Assembly (NCBI GenBank): GCA_947044365.1
Contig: OX345647.1
Coordinates: forward strand, 2,847,501-2,911,500
Source of the DNA: Petrosia ficiformis
Lineage: Eukaryota; Porifera; Demospongiae; Haplosclerida; Petrosiidae
Direction of reading: 5' to 3'
DNA length: 64,000 nt
Every line of letters begins with the position of its first letter. Position 1 is the first letter of the stretch. Position numbers and translations under genes: made by a program. A model generated the notes under the pieces. The model was given only the letters and a program-made list of their open reading frames with translations, was not told the DNA's origin and ran no database searches. This document shows, piece after piece, positions 48,528-62,900 of this stretch.

Positions 48528-48542
48528 CACTAGTGTACTCCT
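48521..48542. other. Imperfect 22-bp palindrome at the second polarity switch
   Basis: Centred on CACTAGTG (48528-48535); AGGAGT on the left and ACTCCT on the right complete it with one mismatched pair. Reverse-oriented monomers lie to the left and forward-oriented monomers to the right. Confidence 0.87.
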
Positions 48543-50870
48543 ACTGGGTACTAGAGGACTACTATTGGACTCCTAATGGAGTCCTAGTTGACTCCTAATG
48601 AGTCATATTGGACTCCTAGTCTGTCCTAGTGTACTCCTAATGTGTCCTACTGGACTCTTGGATTTCTAGTGGGTCGTAGTGGACTCCTTTTGGGCCCCAG
48701 TGGACACCTAATGGGTCCTAGTGGACTCCTAATGCGTCCTAGTTGACTTCTATTGGACTCTTTTTGGGTCCTATTTAACTCATATTGGGTCCTATTGGAC
48801 TCCTAATGGGTCCTAGTGGACCCCTACTGGACTCCTAGTGGGTCCTATTGGACTCCTAATGCTTCCTAGTCGACTACTTTTGGGTCCCAGTGGGCTCCTA
48901 TTGGCTCCTAGTGTACTTCTAGTGAGTCCTAATGGACTCCTGTTGGCTCCTAGTGGAGTCCTAATGGATCCTATTGGACTCCTGTTCGATCATACTGGAC
49001 ATCTAATGGGTTCTAGGGCACTCCTATTGGGTCCTAGTGGATTCCTATTGGATTCTAGTCGACATTTATTGGATCCTAGTTGACTCCTATTGTGTCCTAG
49101 TGGACTTCTATTGGGTCCTATTGGACTCCTATTAGGTCCTAGTGTTCTACTAATGGGTCCTAGTGGACTCATATTGGGTACTAATGGACTCCTGTTGGGT
49201 CCTAGTGGACACAGAATGGGTTCTAGTGGACTCCTATTGGGTCGCTGTGGACTCCTAATGGGACTTAGTGGACTCATATTGTGTTCTAGTGGACTCTTAT
49301 TAGGTCCTATTAAACTCATATTAGGTCCTAGTGGACTTCTATTGGGTCCTAGTGGACTCCTATTGAACTCCTATTGGTTTCCAGTGCACTCCTCTTTAAT
49401 CCTAATGCACTCCTAATGGGTCCTAGTGGACTCCTATTGGGACCTAGTGGACTCCTATTAGGCCCTAGTGTACTCCTAATGGGTCCTAGTAGTCTCCTAT
49501 TGCACTCCTGTTGGGTCCTACTGGACTCCTGATGGGTCCTAGTTGATTCTTATTGGGTCCTATTAGACTTTTATTGCACTTTAATTGGGTCCTCGAGGAC
49601 ACCTGTCGGGTCCTAGTGGACCCATATTAGGTCCTAGTGTACTCCTAATGGGTCCTAGTGGACAACTATTGGACTCCTAGTGGGTCCTAGTGGACTCCTA
49701 TTGTGTCGTAGTGGACACCTAATGGGTCGTAGTGGACTCCTATTGGGTCATATTGTACTACTAATGGGTCCTAATGAACTCATACTGGGTCCTAGTGGAC
49801 TTCTATTGGGTCCTAGTGGACTCCTATTAGGTCCTAGTGTACTACTAATGGGTCCTAGTGGACTCATATTGGGTACTAATGGACTCCATTTGGGTCCTAG
49901 TGGACACAGAATGGGTTCTAGTGGACTCCTATTGGGTCGTTGTGGACTCCTAATGGGACCTAGTGGACTCCTATTGGGTCTAGTGGACTCCTATTAGGTT
50001 ACTAATGGGTCCTAGTAGTCTCCTATTGGACTCCTACTGGGTCGTATTGGGTCATAGTGGACACTTAATGGGTTCTAGTAGACTCCTATCAGGTCCTAGT
50101 GTACTCCTAATGGGTCCTAGTGGACTCTTATTGGACTCCTTGTGGGTCCTAGTGGACTTCTATTTGGTTCCTAGTGGACTCCTTATGGGTACTATTGGAC
50201 TACTAATGGGTCCTGGTGGACTCCTTATTCGTCCTAGTGGAGTCGTTATGGGTCCTAGTGGAGTGCTATTGCGTCCTAGTGCACTCCTTATGGGTCCTAG
50301 TGGACTCTTATTGGGTCCTAGTGGACTCCTTATTGGTCCTAGTGGACCCCTATTGGGTCCTAGTGCACTCCTAATGGGTCCTAGTGGACTCCTTATGGGT
50401 CCTAGTAGACACCTAATGTGTCATAGCGGACTCCTAAAGGGTACATGTGGACTCCTTTGGGTCCTAGTGGACTCCTCATGGGTCCTAGTGGATTCCTTTT
50501 GGGTCCTAGTGGAATCCTTATGGACTCCTATTGGGTCCTAGTGGACTCCAACTGGGTCCTAGTGGACTCGTAATGAGTCCTAGTGGACTCCTTACTAATG
50601 TTAGTGGACACTTATGGGGTCCTAGTGGACTCCAAATTGGTCGTAGTGGATTGCTATTGGGTCCTAGTGGACTCCTGTTGGGTCCTAGTGGACTCCTATT
50701 GTGTCCTAGTGTAGTCTTCGTGGGTCCTATATGACATACAGTGGGTCCTATTGAACTCCTAAAGGGTCCTATTGGAGTCGTATTGGGTCTTACTGGACTC
50801 CAAATGGGTCCTGGTGGACTCGTAATGGGTCCTAGTGGACTCCTAATGGGTTCTAGTTGAATCTTATTGG
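48528..50870 (+). repeat. 21-bp satellite, forward island
   Basis: About 110 monomers in forward orientation between two polarity switches. Variants here (frequent TTGGGTCC, CATATTGGG) differ from those in the forward block at 31695. A block of about 200 bases at 49136 recurs at about 49832 (spacing near 697), sharing the words GGACACAGAATGGGTTC and TGGGTCG(C/T)TGTGGAC. Confidence 0.9.
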
Positions 50871-50883
50871 GTCCTAATAGGAC
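50871..50883. other. Palindromic junction at the third polarity switch
   Basis: GTCCTAATAGGAC, a palindrome apart from its central base, joins forward monomers (left) to reverse monomers (right). Confidence 0.85.
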
Positions 50884-53800
50884 TCCACCAGGACACATTA
50901 TGAGTACACTAGGACGCAATAAGAGTCCCCTAGGACCCATAAGGAGTGCACTAGGACGCAATAGGACTCCACTAGGACCCATAAGGAGTCCACTAGGTCC
51001 CAATACGAGTCCACTAGGACCAATTAGGAGTCCACTAGGACATAATAGGAGTCCACTAGGACCCATAAGGAGTCCACTAGGACACAATAGGAGTCCACTA
51101 GGACCGATTAGGAGTCCACAAGGACCCACTAGCAGTCCACTAGAACCCATTAGGAGTCCACTAGGACCCTTTTCAAGTCCATTAGGACGAGTAAGGAGTC
51201 CAACAGGACCCAATAGGAGTCCAATAGTACCCATGAGGAGTCCACTAGGACACAATAGGAGTCAGTTAGGACCCATCAGGAGTCCTCTAGGACCCAATAG
51301 CACTCCAATAGGACCCATTAGGAGTTCAATAGGACCCATTATGTGTAATATTGGACTAACAAGTACTACACTAGGACCCAATAGCACTCCACTAGGACCT
51401 AGAAGGAGTCCACTAGGAAAGATAAGTAGTCCCCTATATCAACTTAGGAGTCCTCAAGGACCAATAAGGACTCCAATAGGACCCAATAGGAGTCCTCTAG
51501 GACCAATAAGTAGTCCACTAGGACCCATTAGGAGTCCGCTAGGACCCATAAATTGTCCGTAAGGACCCAATAGGACTGCACTAGGAACCATTAGGAGTCC
51601 ACTAGGACCCATTAGGAGTCCACTAGGACCCAATAGGAGTCCACTTGGACCCAATAGTAGTCCGCTAGGACCAATAAGGGAGTCCATTAGGACCCAATAT
51701 GTGTCCACCTGGACCAAATTGGAGTCCACTAGGACAAATTAGGAGTCCTCTAGGACCCAAAAATAGTCCAGTAGGTTCCAATAGGACTCCATTAGGACCC
51801 ATTCGGAGTCAAATATGACCCATTAAGTGTCCACTAGGACCCACTAGGAGTCCACTAGGACCAATAAGGAGTCCACTAGGACCCATTAAGAGTACACTAG
51901 GACCAAATAGGAGTCCACTTGGACCCAATACTAGTCCACTAGGACCAATAAGGAGTCCTCTTGGACCCAATAGGACTCCACTAGGCCCCATTAGTAGTGG
52001 ACTAGGACGGAATAGGTGTCCTTTAGGAATCAGAAGGAGTCCACTAGGACCCAATGGGAAAGCACTAGGCCCAAATAGGAGTTTACTAGGACCATTAAGG
52101 AGTCCAATAAGACCCCATAAGACTTCACTAGGACCCATTAGGTGTCCACTAGGACCCATTATTATTTACTAGATCCCAAAAGGAGTCCATTAGAACCAAA
52201 TAGGAGTCCATTAAGACCCATTATGAGTCCACTAGGACAAATTCGGAGTCCACTAGCACCCAATAGGAGTCCGCCAGGACCCCTTAGGATTTCAAAAGGA
52301 CCCATTAGGAGTCCACTAGGACCCATAAGGAGTCCACTAGGACCCGAAGGAGTCCACAAGGACCCTCTAGGAGTCTGCGATGACACAGTAGGAGTCTACT
52401 AGAACCCATTAATAGTCCACTAGGACCCAATAAGAGTCCACTAGGACCCAATAGAGGTCCACTAGGACCGATAAGGAGTCCACTAGGACTCATTAAGAGT
52501 CACTAGGACCCATAAGGAGTGCACTAGGACGCAATAGGACTTCACTAGTACCCAATAGGTGTCCACTAGGACCCATTACGAGTACCATTAAGATGTCCAA
52601 CAGGACCCATTAGGAGTCCACTTGGACAATTAAGGAGTCCACTAGGACCCTTAAGTAGTCCACTAGAACGCACAAGGTGTCCACTAGGACCCAAAAGGAG
52701 TCCACCAGGGCCCATTAGGAGTTCAATAGTACCCAAGAGGGGTCCACTAGGACCAAAAAGGACTCCGCTAGGACCCATTCGGTGTCAACTAGCACCAATT
52801 AAATGTCCACTGGGACCCTTAGATAGTCCACTAGGACGCGCTAGGAGTCCACTAGGACCCAATAGGAGTCATCTAAGAACAATAAGGAGTCCGCTAGTAC
52901 CGATAACTAGTCCAGTAAGACCCAATAGAACACCACTAAGAACCATTAGGAGACCCATTACGAGTCCACAAGGACCCATTAGCAGTCCACTAGGACCCAT
53001 AAGGAGTCCAAAGGTACACAACTGGAGTCCACTAGGACAAAACAGAAGTCCAGTACAACCCAATAGGAGTCCACTGGAACCAATAAGTAGTCCACTAGGA
53101 CCAAATAGGACTACACTAGGACCCATTAAGTGTCCAACAGGACCCATTAGGAGTCTACTAGGACTCATAAAGAGTCCACTAGGACCCAATAGGAGTCTAC
53201 TAGGACCGTATAGTAGTCCTCTCGGACCAATAAGGAGTCCACTATGACGCATTAGGAGTCCACTAAGAGTCCACTAGGACCCAATAGGACTCCGCTAAAA
53301 CGCAAGAGGAGTCCACAAGGAACAAAAAGGAGTCCAATAGGACCCAATAGGAGTCCACTAGAACCCATTAGGTGTCCAACAGGACCAAGTAGGAGTCCAC
53401 TAGGACCCATAAAGAGTCCACTAAGACAATATAGTAGTACCAATAAGGAGTCCCCTAGGACCCTTCAGGAGTCCCCTAGGAATCCACTAGAACCCAATAG
53501 GACTCCTATAAAACCCAATAGAACTCCACTAGGACCCATTAGGAGTCCACTAGGACCAATAAGGACTCCTCTAGGACCCAATAGAACTCAACTAGGACCC
53601 AATAGGAGTCCGCTAGTACCAATAATATGTCCACCAGTACCTAAAGGAGTCCACTAGGTCCCATTACGAGTCCACTACGATCCATAAGGAGTCCATTAGG
53701 ACCCAATAGGAATCCACTATGACCGAATAGGAGTTCACTACGACCCATTAGGAGTCCACTAGGACCCATTATGATTCCGTGAGATCCCAAACGGTGTCAG

Positions 53801-54862
53801 TTATAACCCAATAGGAGTCAATTAAGACCCTTTATTAGCCCACTAGGACAAATTAGGAGTCCACAAGGACCTAATAGGAGTCCACTTCGAACCATTAGGA
53901 GTCCACTAGGACCTATTAGGAGTCCAGTAAGAGCCTAAGGAGTCCACTAGGACCCAATAGGAGTCTACTGGGACCCATTACGAATCCACTAGGACACCTT
54001 AGCGTCCGCTAGGACCCATAATTATTCCAGTAGGACCCAATAGGACTCCATTAGAAACCATTGGGAGTTTACTAGGACCCAATAGGAGTCCACCTGGACC
54101 CAATAGTAGTCCACTAGGACAAATAAGTAGTCCACTAGGACCCTATAGGAATCCACTAGGACCAAATAGGTGTTTATTAGGACCAATAAGGACCCCACTA
54201 GGACCATTATTATTCCACCACATCTCAAAAGGAGTCCATTAGGACCCAATAGGAGTCCATTAAGACCCATTATGAGTCCACTAGGACCAATTAGGAGTTC
54301 ACTAGGACCCAAAGGAGTCGACAAAAACACTTTAGGAGTCCGTTATGACATATTAGGAGTCCACTAAGACCCATTACGAGTCCACTAGGACACAATAGGT
54401 GTTACCTAGGACCCATCAGGTGTCCTCTAGAACTCAATAGGATTCCAATAGCACCCATTAGGTGTTCAATAGGACCCAATCTTTGACCCACAAGTACTAC
54501 ACTAGGACCCAATAGGAGTCCACTAGGACCTCATAGGAGTCCACTAGGACCAATAAGTAGTCCACTATGACACATTAGGAGTCCTCAAGGACCCATTAGG
54601 AATCCACTAGGACCCTTAAATAGTCCAGTAGGACCCAATGGGTCTCCACTAGAAACCATTAGGAGTCCACTAGGACACACAAGGACTCCACTAGGAACCA
54701 ATAAGAATCCAATTTGACCCATTTGGAGTCCTCCAGGACTCCATAGGTGTCCACTGACATTAATATAGAGTCCACCAGGACCCATTACGACTCCACTAGT
54801 ACCCATTTGGAGTCCACTACAACCCAATAGGTGTCTACTAGGACCAATATGAGTCTAGTAGG

Positions 54863-57384
54863 ACCAATAATGAGTTCACTATGACCCAATAGGACTCCAC
54901 AAGGACCCATGAGGAGTCCACTAGGACCCATTATGAGTACATTAGGACCCAAAAGGAGTACACTAGGAGTCCACTAGTACCAATTTGGAGTCTACTTGTA
55001 CCAAATGGGAGTCCACAAGCACCGATTATGAGTCCACTAGAACCCATTATGAGTCCAGTAGGACCCATAAGGAGTCCACTTGGACCCAATAGGTGTCCAC
55101 TAGGACCCAATAGGAGTCCTCTAGGACCAATAAGGAGTCCACTAGGACCCATTAGGAGTCCGCTAAGACCCATAAATAGTCCGTAAGGACCCAATAGGAC
55201 TCCACCAGGAACCATTAGGAGTCCAATAGGACCCATTAGGAGTGCACTAAAACCCAATAGGAGTCCACTTGGACCGAATAGTAGTCCACTAGGACCCAAT
55301 AGGCCTCCACTAGGACCCAATAGGACTCCAATAGGACCCATTAGTAGTCCACTAGGATGCCTTAGGAGTCCATTAGTAATCATGAGGAGTCAACTAGGAC
55401 CAAACAGGAATGCACTAGGACCAAGTAGGTGTTTAACAGGACCCATTAGAAGTCCACTACGACCCATTAAGAGACCGCTAAAACACATTAGGAGTCCACT
55501 AGGACCCCTAAGGAGTCAACTAGGACCAGTTAGGAGTCCAGTTGGACCCATAAGGATTCCACTAGGACCCAATAGGTGTCCACTATGACTCAATAGGAGT
55601 CCTCTAGGACCAATAAGGAGTCCGCTAGAACCCCTTAGCAGTCCGCTAGGACCCATAAATACTCCAGTGAGACCCAATAGGACTCCACTAGGAACCGTTA
55701 GGAGTCCCCTAGGACCCATTAGGAGTACACTAGGACCCAATAGGAGTCCAATTGGACTAAATATTAGTCCACTAGGACCAATAAGGAGTCTACCAGGACC
55801 CAATAGGACTCCACTAGGACCCATTAGTAGTGCACTAGGACGAAATAGGAGTCCTTTAGGAATCATAAGGAGTACACTAGGACCCAATGGGAATCCACTA
55901 GGACCAAATAGGAGTTTACATGGACCACTAAGGAGTCCAATAGGACCCCGTAAGACTTCACTAAGACCCATAAGGTCTCCAGTAGGACCCTTTATTATTT
56001 ACTAGATCCCAAAAGGAGTCCATTAGGACCCAATAGGAGTCCAATAAGAACAGTTATGAGTCGACTAGGACAAATTGGGAGTCCATTATGACCCAATAGG
56101 TGTCCACCAGGACCCTTTAGTAGTTCAAAAGGACCCATTAGGAGTCCACTAGGACCCATAAGGTGTCCAATAGGACCCAAAGGAGTCGATAAAAACCCTT
56201 TAGGAGTCCGCTATGACTCATTAGTAGTCCACTAGGACCCATTACGAGTCCACTAGGACGAATAAGGAGTCCACCAGGACCCATTAGGAGTGCAATAGTA
56301 CCGATGAGCAGTCCACTAGGACACAATAGGTGTCACCTAGGACCCATCAAGAGTCTGCTAGGACCCGATAGGACTCCAATAGCACCCATTAGGTGTTATA
56401 TAGCACCCATTCTTTGTCATATAGGACCACAAAGTACTACACTAGGACCCAATAGGGGTCCACTAGGACCTAAAAGGAGTCGACTAGGACCAATAAGTAG
56501 TCCACTATGACACATTAGGAGTCCTCAAGGACCCATTAGGAATCCACTAGGACCCATAAATAGTCCAGTAGGACCCAATAGGACTCCACTAGAATCCTTT
56601 AGGAGTCCACTACGACCCAATAGGAGTCCACTACCACCAATAGGAGTCTACTAGGACCACTGAGGAGTCCACTATGACCCATTAGGAGTCCAATAGGACC
56701 CATAATGAATTCTTTATGACCCAATAGGACTCCACAAGGACCCATGAGGAGACAACAAGGACCCATTATGAGCACACTAGTACCCATTTGGAGTCCACTA
56801 CGACCCAATAGGAGTCCACTAGGACCAATAGGAGTCCACTAGGACCAATGAGGAGTCCACTATGACCCATTAGGAGTCCAATAGGACCAATAATGAGTTC
56901 ACTATGACCCAATAGGACTCCGCAACGACCAATGAGGAGTCAACTAGGACCCATTATGAGTACACTAGGACCCAAAAGGAGTACACTAGGAGTCCACTAG
57001 TACCAATTTGGAGTCTAATAGTACCAAATGGGAGTCCACAAGCGCCCATTATGATTCCATTAGATCCCAAAAGCAGTCACTTAGGACACAATAGGAGTCC
57101 ACTAAGTGCCGTTATGAGTCCACTAGGACAAACTACGAGTCCATTGAGAGTCTACTTTGACTCATTAGGAGTCCACTAGAACCCATTATGAGTCCAGTAG
57201 GACCCATAAGGAGTCCACTAGAACCCAATAGGTGTCCACTACGACCCAATAGGAGTCCTCTAGGACCAAAAAGGAGTCCACTAGGACCCATTAGGAGTTT
57301 GCTAGGACCCTTTAGGAGTCCACTACAACCCAATAGGAGTCCACTTGGACCCAATAGTAGTCCACTAGGACCCAATAGGCGTTC
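54863..57384 (-). repeat. 2,522-bp tandem duplication, unit 1
   Basis: Starts at ACCAATAATGAGTTCAC and recurs at a constant offset of 2,522. All stretches I compared, and all repeat-derived frames, are the same in both units. 2,522 is 120 monomers plus 2 bases. Confidence 0.92.
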
Positions 57385-59906
57385 ACCAATAATGAGTTCA
57401 CTATGACCCAATAGGACTCCACAAGGACCCATGAGGAGTCCACTAGGACCCATTATGAGTACATTAGGACCCAAAAGGAGTACACTAGGAGTCCACTAGT
57501 ACCAATTTGGAGTCTACTTGTACCAAATGGGAGTCCACAAGCACCGATTATGAGTCCACTAGAACCCATTATGAGTCCAGTAGGACCCATAAGGAGTCCA
57601 CTTGGACCCAATAGGTGTCCACTAGGACCCAATAGGAGTCCTCTAGGACCAATAAGGAGTCCACTAGGACCCATTAGGAGTCCGCTAAGACCCATAAATA
57701 GTCCGTAAGGACCCAATAGGACTCCACCAGGAACCATTAGGAGTCCAATAGGACCCATTAGGAGTGCACTAAAACCCAATAGGAGTCCACTTGGACCGAA
57801 TAGTAGTCCACTAGGACCCAATAGGCCTCCACTAGGACCCAATAGGACTCCAATAGGACCCATTAGTAGTCCACTAGGATGCCTTAGGAGTCCATTAGTA
57901 ATCATGAGGAGTCAACTAGGACCAAACAGGAATGCACTAGGACCAAGTAGGTGTTTAACAGGACCCATTAGAAGTCCACTACGACCCATTAAGAGACCGC
58001 TAAAACACATTAGGAGTCCACTAGGACCCCTAAGGAGTCAACTAGGACCAGTTAGGAGTCCAGTTGGACCCATAAGGATTCCACTAGGACCCAATAGGTG
58101 TCCACTATGACTCAATAGGAGTCCTCTAGGACCAATAAGGAGTCCGCTAGAACCCCTTAGCAGTCCGCTAGGACCCATAAATACTCCAGTGAGACCCAAT
58201 AGGACTCCACTAGGAACCGTTAGGAGTCCCCTAGGACCCATTAGGAGTACACTAGGACCCAATAGGAGTCCAATTGGACTAAATATTAGTCCACTAGGAC
58301 CAATAAGGAGTCTACCAGGACCCAATAGGACTCCACTAGGACCCATTAGTAGTGCACTAGGACGAAATAGGAGTCCTTTAGGAATCATAAGGAGTACACT
58401 AGGACCCAATGGGAATCCACTAGGACCAAATAGGAGTTTACATGGACCACTAAGGAGTCCAATAGGACCCCGTAAGACTTCACTAAGACCCATAAGGTCT
58501 CCAGTAGGACCCTTTATTATTTACTAGATCCCAAAAGGAGTCCATTAGGACCCAATAGGAGTCCAATAAGAACAGTTATGAGTCGACTAGGACAAATTGG
58601 GAGTCCATTATGACCCAATAGGTGTCCACCAGGACCCTTTAGTAGTTCAAAAGGACCCATTAGGAGTCCACTAGGACCCATAAGGTGTCCAATAGGACCC
58701 AAAGGAGTCGATAAAAACCCTTTAGGAGTCCGCTATGACTCATTAGTAGTCCACTAGGACCCATTACGAGTCCACTAGGACGAATAAGGAGTCCACCAGG
58801 ACCCATTAGGAGTGCAATAGTACCGATGAGCAGTCCACTAGGACACAATAGGTGTCACCTAGGACCCATCAAGAGTCTGCTAGGACCCGATAGGACTCCA
58901 ATAGCACCCATTAGGTGTTATATAGCACCCATTCTTTGTCATATAGGACCACAAAGTACTACACTAGGACCCAATAGGGGTCCACTAGGACCTAAAAGGA
59001 GTCGACTAGGACCAATAAGTAGTCCACTATGACACATTAGGAGTCCTCAAGGACCCATTAGGAATCCACTAGGACCCATAAATAGTCCAGTAGGACCCAA
59101 TAGGACTCCACTAGAATCCTTTAGGAGTCCACTACGACCCAATAGGAGTCCACTACCACCAATAGGAGTCTACTAGGACCACTGAGGAGTCCACTATGAC
59201 CCATTAGGAGTCCAATAGGACCCATAATGAATTCTTTATGACCCAATAGGACTCCACAAGGACCCATGAGGAGACAACAAGGACCCATTATGAGCACACT
59301 AGTACCCATTTGGAGTCCACTACGACCCAATAGGAGTCCACTAGGACCAATAGGAGTCCACTAGGACCAATGAGGAGTCCACTATGACCCATTAGGAGTC
59401 CAATAGGACCAATAATGAGTTCACTATGACCCAATAGGACTCCGCAACGACCAATGAGGAGTCAACTAGGACCCATTATGAGTACACTAGGACCCAAAAG
59501 GAGTACACTAGGAGTCCACTAGTACCAATTTGGAGTCTAATAGTACCAAATGGGAGTCCACAAGCGCCCATTATGATTCCATTAGATCCCAAAAGCAGTC
59601 ACTTAGGACACAATAGGAGTCCACTAAGTGCCGTTATGAGTCCACTAGGACAAACTACGAGTCCATTGAGAGTCTACTTTGACTCATTAGGAGTCCACTA
59701 GAACCCATTATGAGTCCAGTAGGACCCATAAGGAGTCCACTAGAACCCAATAGGTGTCCACTACGACCCAATAGGAGTCCTCTAGGACCAAAAAGGAGTC
59801 CACTAGGACCCATTAGGAGTTTGCTAGGACCCTTTAGGAGTCCACTACAACCCAATAGGAGTCCACTTGGACCCAATAGTAGTCCACTAGGACCCAATAG
59901 GCGTTC
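57385..59906 (-). repeat. 2,522-bp tandem duplication, unit 2
   Basis: Second unit, joined to the first at GCGTTCACCAATAATG without filler. After 59906 the sequence leaves the repeat (GCGTTCACTAGG). Confidence 0.92.
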
Positions 59907-62900
59907 ACTAGGACCCATTATGATTCCACTACATCCCAAAAGGAGTCAATTAGGACACAATAGGTGTCCACTAAGACCCTTAATGAGTCCACTAGGACCA
60001 ATTAATTGTCCACTAGGACCAAATAGGTGTCCACTTTGACCCATTAGGAGTCCACTAGAACCCATTAGGAATCCACTAGGACCCAATAGGAGTCCACTTG
60101 GACCCAATAGTAGTCAACTAGGACCAATAAGGAGACCACTAGGACCCAGTAGGACACCACTAAGAACCATTAGGAGTCCACTAGGAGCCATTAGGAGTCC
60201 ATTAGGACCCATAAGGAATCCACCAGGACTAAATAGGACTCCAATTTGAACGATTAGGATTCTACTACGACTTATTAGGAGTCTACTAGGACCCATAATA
60301 AGTCCACTATGAACCCATTGGAGTCCACTAGGACCCAATACGAGTGCACTAGGACCAATAAGGAGTCCACTATGACCCAGTAGGTGTCCAAGAGGACCCA
60401 TTAGGAGTCCAACAAGACTCAAGAGGACTCCTCTAGGACCCATATGGAGTCCATTTGTACCCAATACGAGTGCACTAGGACCAATAAGGAGTCCACTAGG
60501 ACAAATTAGGAGTCCACTAGGACCTAATAGGAGTCCTCTAGGACCAAGAATGAGTCCAACAGGACCCATTAGGAGTCCGCTAGGACCCATAAATACTCCA
60601 GTAGGACCCAATAGGACTCCACTAGAAACCATTAGGAGTCCACTAGGACCCATTAGGAGTCCACTTGGACCCAATAGTAGTCCACTAGGATCAATAAGTA
60701 GTCCACTAGGACCCAATAGGAATCCACTAGGACCAAATAGGAGTTTACTAGGACCAATAAGGAGTCCAATAGGACACAATAAGACTTCACTAGGACCCAC
60801 TAAGTGTCCACTAGGACCCATTATTATTCCACCAGATCCCAAAAGGAGTCCATTAGGTCCCAATAGGAGTCCATTAAGACCCATTATGAGTCCACTAGGA
60901 CCAATTAGTAGTCCACTAGGACCTAATAGGTGTACCCATTAGGAGTCAACTAGGACACATTTGGAGTCCAGTAGGACCCATTAGGAGTCCACTAGGACCC
61001 AATAGGTGTCCACTAGGACCCAATAGGAGTCCTCTAGGACCCCTTAGGCGCCCGCTAGGACCCATAATTTGTCCAGTAAGACCCAATATTTCTCCACTAG
61101 GACCCATTAGGAGTTCGCTAGGACCCATAAATAGTCAGTAGGACCCAATAGGACTACACTAGAAACCCACTAGGACCCATTAGGAGTCCACTTGGACCCT
61201 AGAGTAGTCCACTAGGACCAATAAGGATTCCACTAGGACCCAATAGGAATACACTAGGACCAAATAGGAGTTTACTAGGACCAATAAAGAGTCCACTAGG
61301 ACCCAATAGGAATACACTAGGACCAAATAGGTGTCCACTAGGAGTACACTAAGACCAAATAGGTGACGATTAGGAGTACACTTTGACCCATTGGGAGTCC
61401 ACTATATAGAACCCATTTGGAGTCTAGTAGGACACATAAGAAGTCACTATGACCCAATAGGTGTCCACTAGGACCAATTAGTAGTCCACTAGGACCTAAT
61501 AGGAGTCCAATTTGACCCATTAGGAGTCAACTAGGACCCATTAGGAGTCCGATATGACCCATTAAGTGTCCACTAGGACGCACTAGGATTCCACTAGGAC
61601 CCAATAGGAGTCCAATAGGACCAATAAGGAGTCCACTAGGACCCATTATGAGTCCTCTAGGACCAATTTGGAGTCTACTAGGACCCAATAGGAGTCAACT
61701 AGGACCCATTATATATTTCACCAGATTCCAAAAGGAGTCAATTAGGACACAATAGGTGTCCACTAAGACCCTTAATGAGTCCACTAGGACCAATTAATTG
61801 TCCACTAGGACCTAATAGGTGTCCATTTTGACCCATTAGGAGTCCACTAGAACCCAATTGGAGTCCACTAGGACCCAATAGGAGTCCACTTGGACCCAAT
61901 AGTAGTCCACTATGACCAATAAGGAGTCCACTAGAATCCAATAGGACTCCACTAGGACCCAAGGGTAGTCCGCTAGGACGCCTTAGGAGTCCATTAGGAA
62001 TCATGAGGTGTCCACTAGGACCAAATAGGAACCAAATAGGAATATAAAAGGACCCATTAGGAGTCCACTACGACCCATTAAGAGACCGCTATTACACATT
62101 AGGAGTCCACTAGGACACAATAGCATTCCACTAGGACCCTTTATGCGTCCACTAGGACCAAATAGGTGTCCACTAGGACCTAATATGTGTCCACTCTGAC
62201 CCATTGGGAGTCCATTAGAACCCATTTGGAGTCTAGTAGGACCCATAAGGAGTCACTAAGACCAAATAGTTGTCCACTAGGACAAAATAGGAGTTTACTA
62301 TGACCAATAAGGAGTCCAATCGGACCCAATAGGACCTCACTAGGATCCAATAAATGTCCACTAGGACCCATGATTATTCCACTAGATCCCAAAAGGAGTC
62401 CATTAGGTCTCAATAGGTGTCCATTAAGACCTATTATGAGTCCACTAGGACCAATTAGTAGTCTAATAGGTCCTAATAGGTGTCCACTTTGACACATTAG
62501 GAGTCCACTAAGACCCATTAGGAGTCCGATATGACACATTACGTGTCCACTAGGAACCTTAAGTAGTCCACTAGGATGCACTTGGATTCCACTAGGACCC
62601 AATAGGAGTCCACTAGGACCCAAAACGAGTCCACTAGGACCTATTATGAGTCCACTAGGACCAATTTGGAGTCTACTAGGACCCAATATGAGTCCACTAG
62701 GACCCACTATGATTTCACTAGATTCCAAAAGGAGTCAATTAGGACACAATAGGTGTCCACTAAGACCCTTAATTAGTCCACTAGGACGAATTAGTTGTCC
62801 ACTAGGACCTAATAGGAGTCCACTTTGACCCATTAGGAGTCCACTAGAACCCATTAGGAGTCCAATACGACCCAATAGGTGTCCACTTGGACCAATAAGG

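Noticed and set aside
50518..51255. 245-codon minus-strand frame with Gly-Pro-Ser heptads, superficially collagen-like
   Set aside because: Glycine does not fall every third residue as collagen needs; the pattern is the 7-codon satellite, and the frame crosses an orientation switch.
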